Below, in pieces: positions 42,799-49,937 of a DNA stretch of 64,000 nucleotides. Below the pieces are notes generated by a model. That model had not been told where the DNA came from. It did no database searches and saw nothing but the letters and a program-made list of their open reading frames with translations. The stretch lies in the NCBI GenBank assembly GCA_038205115.1, contig JBBRCE010000021.1, positions 1 to 64,000 on the forward strand, in the 5' to 3' direction. The position numbers and the translations under genes were made by a program. Source of the DNA: JBBRCE01 sp038205115. GTDB lineage: Bacteria; Planctomycetota; Planctomycetia; Pirellulales; JBBRCE01. Position 1 is the stretch's first letter; every line of letters starts with the position of its first letter.

Positions 42799-44325
42799 AT
42801 GGGTATTCCGCAAGTGGTGATTGTTGGCCGACCGAATGTCGGCAAATCGAGCCTGTTTAATTGGCTCGTCGGCAAGCGATTGGCAATTGTCGATCGCACG
42901 GCTGGCGTTACGCGCGATCGGCTGACGTATTTGATGAACGAGGACGACCGCTACTTCGAACTGGTCGATACCGGCGGCATGGGTTTCCAAGACCCGGACA
43001 ACCTCACCGAATCGGTCGAAGATCAGATCAACATCGCCATCGAATCGGCCGCCGTGATCTTGTTTGTGGTGGATGCCCGCGAAGGCCTGATGCCGCAGGA
43101 TCAGGAAGTGGTCAAACGGCTGCGGTATGTCGATACGCCGGTGATTTGCGTGGCCAACAAGGCCGACGACGCCTCGCTGGATGTGCTGGCCAACGATTTT
43201 TACAAACTGGGGCGGGGCAAACTGATTTGCACCAGCGCCATTCAGAATCGCGGCCGTGACGAGTTGATGCACATGATCCTCTCGCGGTTGCCCGCCGCCG
43301 ATTCTAACGAGTCGGAATCGCTCAAAGACGCGGTCATGAAGGTCGCCATGGTCGGCCGACGCAACACCGGCAAGAGCACCTTCGTCAACACGCTGGCCAA
43401 AGCCGAACGCATGATCGTCAGCGAAGTGCCCGGCACTACGCGCGATAGTGTGGACGTGCGTTTCGAAATGGACGGCAAATCGTTTGTCGCCATCGATACG
43501 CCCGGCCTGCGTCGCAATAAGAGTGTCGTTACCGACATCGATTTTTACAGTTCGCACCGCGCGCAGCGCAGCATTCGCCGGGCGGACGTGGTGCTGATGT
43601 TTTTCGACTCCAGCCAGCACATCAGCAAAGTGGACAAGTCGCTGTGCGACTACGTCAACGAGAATTACAAGCCGTGCATCTTTGTGGTCAACAAGTGGGA
43701 TTTGCAAGTCGACAGCATGCCCACCGAAAAATGGGTCAACTATCTGCGCGATACCTTCCGCACCATGTGGCATGTGCCGATTGCCTTTGTGACCGGCAAG
43801 ACCGGCAAAAACGTCAAGGCGCTGCTGAACCACGCACAGATGCTGTTCAAGCAATCGCGCGAGCGGATTTCCACGTCGGACCTCAACAAACTGATTCGTG
43901 CGGCGCTGCAGCGTAACCCGCCGCCGATTGTGCTTAGTCGCCGGCCGAAAATCTTCTTCGCCACGCAAGTCGGCATCGAACCGCCTACCATCGTGCTGTT
44001 TTGCAGCAATCCGCAGTCGATTTCGCAGACCTACCGGCGATACCTGCTGGGCGTGCTCCGCGACCAACTCAGTTTTGGCGAAGTGCCGATCAAGATGTAC
44101 CTCCGTAAGCGCGATTCCAACAGTACGGAAAATAAAGCCGCCGGCTTGGATTTGAGCGATCTTTCCGGCGACCACCCGTACGACGATCATGCCTTTCCGG
44201 GCGACGACTTCGAACGCGGCGAGTTTCCGGACGATCAATTTGCCGACGACGACGGCGACCTGGAAGGCGGCGAGGTGCGCGACGAAGTGGTCGGCGAGCC
44301 GGAAATGCCCATGCCCGGCGAGTAG
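42799..44325 (+). CDS. der: ribosome biogenesis GTPase Der (EngA)
   Basis: A 508-residue protein with tandem GTPase domains. I start it at MGIPQVVIVGRPNVGKSS (42799), where the family begins. Domain 1 has GRPNVGKS, DTGGM and NKAD. Domain 2 has GRRNTGKST, DTPGL and NKWD, and a KH-like C-terminal domain follows. The first P-loop is canonical; the second has Thr where Val or Ser is usual. An acidic tail of about 60 residues (DDDGDLEGG) is added at the end. Der acts in 50S subunit assembly. Confidence 0.95.
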   Translation: MGIPQVVIVGRPNVGKSSLFNWLVGKRLAIVDRTAGVTRDRLTYLMNEDDRYFELVDTGGMGFQDPDNLTESVEDQINIAIESAAVILFVVDAREGLMPQDQEVVKRLRYVDTPVICVANKADDASLDVLANDFYKLGRGKLICTSAIQNRGRDELMHMILSRLPAADSNESESLKDAVMKVAMVGRRNTGKSTFVNTLAKAERMIVSEVPGTTRDSVDVRFEMDGKSFVAIDTPGLRRNKSVVTDIDFYSSHRAQRSIRRADVVLMFFDSSQHISKVDKSLCDYVNENYKPCIFVVNKWDLQVDSMPTEKWVNYLRDTFRTMWHVPIAFVTGKTGKNVKALLNHAQMLFKQSRERISTSDLNKLIRAALQRNPPPIVLSRRPKIFFATQVGIEPPTIVLFCSNPQSISQTYRRYLLGVLRDQLSFGEVPIKMYLRKRDSNSTENKAAGLDLSDLSGDHPYDDHAFPGDDFERGEFPDDQFADDDGDLEGGEVRDEVVGEPEMPMPGE

Positions 44326-44434
44326 GCCCGCGGCCGTTAATTGACGATCGGCCCGGCGGTTATGTCCTGGCAGACGTGCGGATTGCCGAGTCGCCGCGCC
44401 GGAATGAATCGTTTCGCTTTAACCCCCTTTCGCC

Positions 44435-45145
44435 ATGCACGTTGATAAATCCGATGCCCGCGTCCAGCGAATGTTCGGCGAGATCGCGCCGCGATACGAT
44501 CTGCTGAACCATTTGCTGTCGCTGAATATCGACAAATACTGGCGCTGGCGAACCGTTCGCGCGGTGCCGCCGCGAGGCGCCGCGCCGATCTTGGACCTCT
44601 GCACCGGCACCGGCGATTTGGCGCTGGCGTATCGCCGCGCGGCCGACAAGCAAACGCAAGTCATCGGCGCGGACTTCTGCGTGGAGATGCTGGAAATCGG
44701 ACGCAAAAAAGGTCACGCCGCCGGGTTCAATGGCGAACTCACGTTTGTCGAAGCCGACGCCCAGCAGTTGCCGTTTCCGAGCGATCATTTTCAGATTGTT
44801 TCCGTGTCATTCGGCCTTCGCAATGTTCGCGATACCGACCGCGGCTTGCAAGAAATGACGCGCGTTTGTCAGCCGGGCGGCCGCGTGGCGGTGCTCGAAT
44901 TCTCGATGCCGGGCTGGCAACCGTTCAAGGCCGTGTACGGTTGGTACTTTCGCCACGTGCTGCCACGGATCGGTCAGGCGCTGATGCGCAATCGGCAAGA
45001 GGCTTATAGCTACCTGCCGGCCAGCGTGGGTGAATTCCCCTGCGGCGAAGCGCTGGCCCAGCGAATGCGCGCGTCCGGCCTGCGCGATGTGACTTTCACT
45101 CCATTGACGCTCGGCGTGGCGACATTATACGTGGGGACCAAATGA
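44435..45145 (+). CDS. ubiE: demethylmenaquinone methyltransferase (UbiE/MenG)
   Basis: A 236-residue SAM-dependent methyltransferase. Family signs are FGEIAPRYDLLNHLLSLNID near the start, LDLCTGTGDLALAY as the SAM motif, and SFGLRNVRDTDRGLQEMTRV. It methylates demethylmenaquinone, and in ubiquinone-making bacteria also a ubiquinone intermediate. Planctomycetes use menaquinone, so MenG is the likely role. Its stop overlaps the ubiX start as ATGA, so the genes are coupled. Confidence 0.93.
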   Translation: MHVDKSDARVQRMFGEIAPRYDLLNHLLSLNIDKYWRWRTVRAVPPRGAAPILDLCTGTGDLALAYRRAADKQTQVIGADFCVEMLEIGRKKGHAAGFNGELTFVEADAQQLPFPSDHFQIVSVSFGLRNVRDTDRGLQEMTRVCQPGGRVAVLEFSMPGWQPFKAVYGWYFRHVLPRIGQALMRNRQEAYSYLPASVGEFPCGEALAQRMRASGLRDVTFTPLTLGVATLYVGTK

Positions 45146-45744
45146 GCGCGCCCATCGTGTTGGCCATCACCGGCGCTAGCGGCGCAGCCTACGGCGTGCG
45201 ACTGCTGGATGTGCTGCTGACCTCGGGCCGAAAAGTCTGGCTGACCATCAGTCCCTCGGGCGCGGCGGTCATCAAACAGGAATTGCAATACGAGGTGGAC
45301 GTCGATCGGTTTCGGTTAACCAAGCTGTTGCCGCCTGTGGGCGACCGGGCCGATCAGGTTACGTATTGCCACTATCGCGATCTGATGTCGCCGATTGCCA
45401 GTGGTTCGTCTTTGAGCGGCGGGATGGTGATTTGCCCCTGCTCGGGCAGCACGTTGGGCGCGGTGGCGCATTCGCTGGGCAGCAATTTGATTCATCGCGC
45501 GGCCGAAGTGCATTTGAAAGAGCGCCGCAAGTTGATTCTGGTTCCGCGCGAAACGCCGCTTTCGCTGCCGCAGCTTGAAAACATGATGGCCGTCACTCGC
45601 GCCGGCGCGGTGGTCTTGCCGGCGGCGCCGGGCTTTTATCACGGCGTGACGTCGGTGGACGATCTGGTGGACTTTGTCGTGGCGCGCATCTGCGATCAGC
45701 TAGGCGTGGAGCATCAGTTGATGCGCCGCTGGGGCGAGAATTGA
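45142..45744 (+). CDS. ubiX: flavin prenyltransferase UbiX
   Basis: A 200-residue protein with the UbiX/Pad1 features ITGASGAAYGVRLLDVL, CPCSGSTLGAVAHSLGSNLI and LVPRETPLSLPQLENM. It makes prenylated FMN, the cofactor of UbiD-type decarboxylases. Together with UbiE upstream this fits quinone biosynthesis, probably menaquinone. No ubiD is in the window. Length is typical. Confidence 0.95.
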   Translation: MSAPIVLAITGASGAAYGVRLLDVLLTSGRKVWLTISPSGAAVIKQELQYEVDVDRFRLTKLLPPVGDRADQVTYCHYRDLMSPIASGSSLSGGMVICPCSGSTLGAVAHSLGSNLIHRAAEVHLKERRKLILVPRETPLSLPQLENMMAVTRAGAVVLPAAPGFYHGVTSVDDLVDFVVARICDQLGVEHQLMRRWGEN

Positions 45745-45746
45745 GA

Positions 45747-45971
45747 ATGCTCCCGATCGAACTGCCCCCAGAAAGCTGGGACGAAGTACCGGTGTTCACG
45801 GATTTATTCCGAGTCGTCAGGTTGCGACAATTAGCTTGCGGCATTTCTTGCTGGGCCACCGTTGCTAAGGAACGGCCTACAGTGCGAGCGGTCGGTTTTG
45901 ATTACGGGATTGAAAATCGCAACGGGCAATCGCACGAATCAGTCATTGAAAAATGGAGCTTGAATCGCTGA
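45747..45971 (+). CDS. small hypothetical protein after ubiX
   Basis: A possible 74-residue protein from the ATG at 45747, two bases after the ubiX stop (MLPIELPPESWDEVPVFTDL). It has an acidic start and a mixed body, and no family is recognised. Close coupling to ubiX is the main support. It could be a chance frame. Confidence 0.35.
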   Translation: MLPIELPPESWDEVPVFTDLFRVVRLRQLACGISCWATVAKERPTVRAVGFDYGIENRNGQSHESVIEKWSLNR

Positions 45972-46009
45972 TTGAACGGCATCTCAGTTTGCCGTTTTCG
46001 TTTCCGAGA

Positions 46010-46023
46010 TACTCATTCGCAAT
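46010..46023. repeat. dispersed short repeat, TACTCATTCGCAAT
   Basis: This 14-base sequence recurs exactly at 53830-53843. It lies between two convergent genes here. Confidence 0.6.
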
Positions 46024-46063
46024 CTGATTTCTCGTCGACGCTCCGCGCCAAGCCGGTCGGCAC

Positions 46064-49000
46064 TCAGTCCCTGGGGTCCGGTTTGGCATCCGGCGGACCA
46101 TCTTCCAACTCGGAGAACGGGATCAAAAAGGCGTCTAGGTGACCGCCCAGCACGTTGTCCAGCCGACCGGTGCGGCGCTGCGTCCGCGCGTCGCGCACCA
46201 AATGCGTTGCGCCTAGGCGATAGCGGCGAACCACCGAATGCGGCGGAAAGTGCGAAGTTCGCGGGCGGTGCGCGGCGTCGATGCGGGCTTGCAGCACCGG
46301 CAGCAAACGTTCGCAGACCGTGGACTCTTCGCCGTCGGTCCAAGCCATGAGCGACGTCATCGACTTGGGATGCAGCATCCGCACGGCAAATTTCGGCCGC
46401 CGTACCAACCGCCCTTTAGCCCGCGTCAGCGGACGAATCTCGGTCCGCACGTCGGCCTTGGGCACACTGGTGGCGGCCGCGTCGACCAACATCACGTCCA
46501 CGCGGACGACTTCCTTGGCGCCTGCCTGCTGCTGTTCGCTGGTTTTTTGCTCGGGCGCAGCGGCGCTGGTTTCGCCACTTGCCTGGCGACGTCCGCCGAG
46601 GCTGAACGCATGCAAGCCGGCCTCGTTCGCCAGCAGCGCATATGCGCCTACGCCGCGGACGATCAGCGTGATGGTGTCTTCGGCGGGTGAATCGGTGCGG
46701 TGATCGTCCACGACTTCGACTTCGAAGCGATGCCGTCGCGCCAGCTTGTGGTACATGCCGGCCAGGCGTTCGACTGCGTTGAGCGCGCCGGTTTGCGTGG
46801 AGACCAAGGCCATGGTCAACACCGCATCGCCGAGCCACACGGGATCGCGGTAGCCGAGCAGAGCATCGACAAACGCGGCTTGCGAGTCCAACTCATCCAT
46901 CCGCGCGACCAATCGCGAGGTGCTGGCAGGCCGCCGCGCGTGCGGCAGCATTTCGGCGACGCGGTCGATGGCCGTGCGCAGATGCTCCACTCGCGCCAGC
47001 ACGCCGTCCAGCAAATAGATTTGGTCGAAGGTCTGCTTGGCTTCAACCGGGTCGCTCCAGAAGTTGTCGTCGGCCGAGCGCGCCAGCAGCAGGCCTTTTT
47101 TGGCCGAGAGGTCCGCGCCTTGCTCGCGACATCTTTCCAGTCGCTGCTGCAATTGCGACAATCGCGCGGCCAGATCCGCTTCGGCCGGTGATGCCGGCGG
47201 CGCGGATGGTTCCGGCGCGTCGTGATCGTCGCCCGGCACGATTTGCACCAGCACTTTATCGTTGCGAGCCAACAGGCGAATCAACGAGTTCGCCTTGACC
47301 TCGCCGCCGGCAATGGCGCGGGCCATCGGCAACAACAACAGCCGTTCGATCGCGCGCTTGAGCGGCCGCGCGCCGTACACCCGCGAATAGCCTTCGCGCA
47401 GCAGCAGCGGCAACAGCGAAGGATCGGTTTCGATGGTCAGGTTACGGCGGCGGATGCCAGAACGTTCCAGCAGCGTGGCAATTTCGCGGCGAACGATTTT
47501 TTCGGCCGTCTCTTCCGATAGCGCGCGGAACTGCACGATCCGATCGATGCGGTTCAAAAACTCGGGCCGAAAGGTTCGCCGCAAATCGCGCTGCGAATCT
47601 TTTTCGACCGGCGTCCGCGGACCGCCGGACTCAAAGCCAATTGGCCGCTCCGACACTCCGCCGGCGCCCACGTTGGAGGTAAGTACGATGATCGTGCGGC
47701 GGAAGTCGGCGGTTTGGCCGCGCCCGTCGGTGAGCCGGCCCGCGTCGAAGATTTGCAGGCAGAGATCGAACACGTTGTAATGCCCTTTCTCAAGCTCGTC
47801 GAGCAGCAGAATCGAAAACGGCTGCTCGCGAACCGCGGCCGTGAGTTGCCCGGCGTGCCCCGATTTGCCGATCAAGCGTTCGAAGCCTTCGTAACTGGCG
47901 AACTCGCTCATGTCCAACCGCACCAATCGCGATGCGCTGCCAAAGCAATATTCGGCCATGGCGCGGGCAAGTTCGGTTTTGCCGACGCCCGTCGGTCCGA
48001 CAAACAGCAGCACGCCAAACGGCTTGTTGACGTCGGTCAGCCCGGCTTTGATGAGCGTCACCAGATCGATGGCCGCCTCGACGGCTTCCGGCTGACCCAT
48101 GACGCGGGCTTCGAAAAAATCGCGCAGCTTGGTGCGGTCGAGCTTGACGCTGTCGTCCAGCAGATCGCGCGGTACGCCGGCCGAATTGTGGATGGTGGCG
48201 AGAATGTCCTGCTCGCTGATGGTCGCGCCGGGATCGCTCAATCCGCTGGCCACGCGCCGTAACAGATCGACTGCGCGGCCAGGCAGCGCGGCGGAGACGT
48301 TGGAAAAATCGGCCAGTTCGCACAAGCGGTCGATGACCGCGGCGCTGACTCGGATGTCCAACTCGCTGGCCACGTCTTGCAAAATCTTGTGCGTGACCGC
48401 GACGCTCGACGGCTTAACGGTCACCACATGAAACAGTTTGCGGAGCGAGGCCACCGCGCCCAGGCCTTGTTGAAATTGTTCTTCGGTGCATTCACCAAGG
48501 ATCACGACGTCGCCGCGCTCGATGCTGGCTGCCAGCGATGTGGCCACATTGGCGTCCGAAGACGACGACTTGCCGACGGTGTGCAATTCGTCCAGGTTGG
48601 GCAGGTAGAGCACGACTTTGCGTGGGTAGCGAACGGCTTCAATCAGCTTGGTGAGCCGCGTTTGCCATTCGCCCAGATAGACGGTGCCGGAGAGAAAATC
48701 GGTGGCCGTCACGCGTAGCAAATGCCAGCCTTCGCTGGCCATGCGGTGGGCCACTTCGCAAATGATGGCCGATTTGCCAACGCCCGACTCGCCGACCAAC
48801 ACAGCCGCGCGAGGCGGCGCATTGCGCAGCGTCTGAAAGATCGTTTCAATCGCCTGACTGACGCGATACCCACGCGGCAGCATGCTGCGTTCGGCGTCGT
48901 CGGTCATTAGCGTGCCGAATGTACGCAGTAGTTCGACATCGACGGCCACTTTGTTTTCGGCCTCGAGCCAAGTCAGCGATTGCAAAAACAGCCGCTTCGG

Positions 49001-49639
49001 CCAGCCTTTGACGCGGTCGAGGGCGGTGCGCAAAACCTTGGTCTGCGGCAGCGGTTCGCTCGACGGAAAACCGCCGAGTTGCCGCAGGTGCCGCTCAATG
49101 GCGAGCGCGCTGGCGTGGGCGACATCGCTATCGCCGTCGCTGCCCAGCGCGGTGAGCAACGGGCCGATGGTTTCGCGGGGATCGTGGTCGAACAGGCTAC
49201 GGGCGGCCGCCTGGCGTACTCCCCAGCTATCGTCGTCGCTGAGAATTTTCAGCAGCTTCGCTTGGCATGCCGATCGCACACGGGCGGCTTGGCACGCCGC
49301 GACGCGGACGTCGGAACTCTCATCGCCCAGCAGGCATTCCACGGTTTCCACGTCGGCCCACCACGTCAATTCGCCGCAAGCCTGCGCGAGTGCTTTACGA
49401 ACCGGATCGGCCGGATCGCTGGCCAAATTGCGCAGCGCCTGCTGCAGGCTGGCGCTACTGCGTCCTTTGGCCAGGGCAATCGCCGCGCGACGCAGCAGGG
49501 CGTCGGGCGAGGCACAGAGCGCCGTCAGCGAATCTTCGCACAGCGTTTCGTCCTCGCGCAGCGCCACCAGCAATTGGTCGAAGTTGTCTTCGTCGCCAGC
49601 TTGGGCCGCCTCGAGCAATTGCAGCGAACGATCGTTCAT
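46064..49639 (-). CDS. HEAT-repeat, double AAA+ (Clp-type) and RF2-like fusion protein
   Basis: A 1191-residue protein with no signal peptide. Residues 1-185 are HEAT-like helical repeats (DEDNFDQLLVALREDE, LLRRAAIALAKG). Residues about 255-490 are AAA module 1 (Walker A GESGVGKS 283-290; DELHT 350-354). Residues about 505-770 are AAA module 2 (GPTGVGKT 548-555, LLLDELEK 611-618, TSN 654-656, FRPEFLNRID 690-699, GARPLKRAI 756-764). An IGF tripeptide (667-669) sits where ClpP-binding loops lie in ClpA/ClpX. There is no Clp N-domain and no ClpB middle domain. Residues about 825-1180 follow RF2: NFWSDPVEA, MYHKLARRHRFEVEVVDDH and an RDARTQRRTGRLDNVLGGHLDAF end. GGQ is absent. It is probably an unfoldase with a ribosome-binding tail; not characterised to my knowledge. 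Confidence 0.88.
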   Translation of the reverse strand: MNDRSLQLLEAAQAGDEDNFDQLLVALREDETLCEDSLTALCASPDALLRRAAIALAKGRSSASLQQALRNLASDPADPVRKALAQACGELTWWADVETVECLLGDESSDVRVAACQAARVRSACQAKLLKILSDDDSWGVRQAAARSLFDHDPRETIGPLLTALGSDGDSDVAHASALAIERHLRQLGGFPSSEPLPQTKVLRTALDRVKGWPKRLFLQSLTWLEAENKVAVDVELLRTFGTLMTDDAERSMLPRGYRVSQAIETIFQTLRNAPPRAAVLVGESGVGKSAIICEVAHRMASEGWHLLRVTATDFLSGTVYLGEWQTRLTKLIEAVRYPRKVVLYLPNLDELHTVGKSSSSDANVATSLAASIERGDVVILGECTEEQFQQGLGAVASLRKLFHVVTVKPSSVAVTHKILQDVASELDIRVSAAVIDRLCELADFSNVSAALPGRAVDLLRRVASGLSDPGATISEQDILATIHNSAGVPRDLLDDSVKLDRTKLRDFFEARVMGQPEAVEAAIDLVTLIKAGLTDVNKPFGVLLFVGPTGVGKTELARAMAEYCFGSASRLVRLDMSEFASYEGFERLIGKSGHAGQLTAAVREQPFSILLLDELEKGHYNVFDLCLQIFDAGRLTDGRGQTADFRRTIIVLTSNVGAGGVSERPIGFESGGPRTPVEKDSQRDLRRTFRPEFLNRIDRIVQFRALSEETAEKIVRREIATLLERSGIRRRNLTIETDPSLLPLLLREGYSRVYGARPLKRAIERLLLLPMARAIAGGEVKANSLIRLLARNDKVLVQIVPGDDHDAPEPSAPPASPAEADLAARLSQLQQRLERCREQGADLSAKKGLLLARSADDNFWSDPVEAKQTFDQIYLLDGVLARVEHLRTAIDRVAEMLPHARRPASTSRLVARMDELDSQAAFVDALLGYRDPVWLGDAVLTMALVSTQTGALNAVERLAGMYHKLARRHRFEVEVVDDHRTDSPAEDTITLIVRGVGAYALLANEAGLHAFSLGGRRQASGETSAAAPEQKTSEQQQAGAKEVVRVDVMLVDAAATSVPKADVRTEIRPLTRAKGRLVRRPKFAVRMLHPKSMTSLMAWTDGEESTVCERLLPVLQARIDAAHRPRTSHFPPHSVVRRYRLGATHLVRDARTQRRTGRLDNVLGGHLDAFLIPFSELEDGPPDAKPDPRD

Positions 49640-49937
49640 GGGGTTGGTTTTTCCGAGTGAAGCGTCTCACGGCAAATCCGTAACGGTTGTATCGATTATC
49701 CGCAGGCCACGCTGGCGACGCAATTGGCGAAGTGCAACGCAAATCGGCGCGTTACGCGGGCCTACGCGGTCATTGCCAACGCCAAACTGAGGCCAGCCCC
49801 TCGCCAGAGCAGGCAGAAAGATTGCGATTTCCGGCAGGGTTGATATGATCGATGGAGGTCAGGCGAACCCGCATTGGCTGTAAAAGCTCGCCCAAAACGG
49901 GCTGAAAGCTCTCACAAACTCGCGAGTGTGGTCGCCG
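49640..49937. other. intergenic region before the LEPR-XLL protein gene
   Basis: A divergent spacer of 298 bases with a promoter candidate (see 49822-49849). No gene or RNA is evident. Confidence 0.45.
49822..49849 (+). promoter_or_regulatory. putative sigma70-type promoter
   Basis: TTGCGA (49822-49827) and TATGAT (49844-49849), 16-base spacer, about 90 bases before the ATG at 49938. Confidence 0.4.

Noticed and set aside
42775..44238. 487-codon reverse frame opposite der
   Set aside because: It lies entirely over the Der coding frame and has no family signature; it is a high-GC shadow frame.
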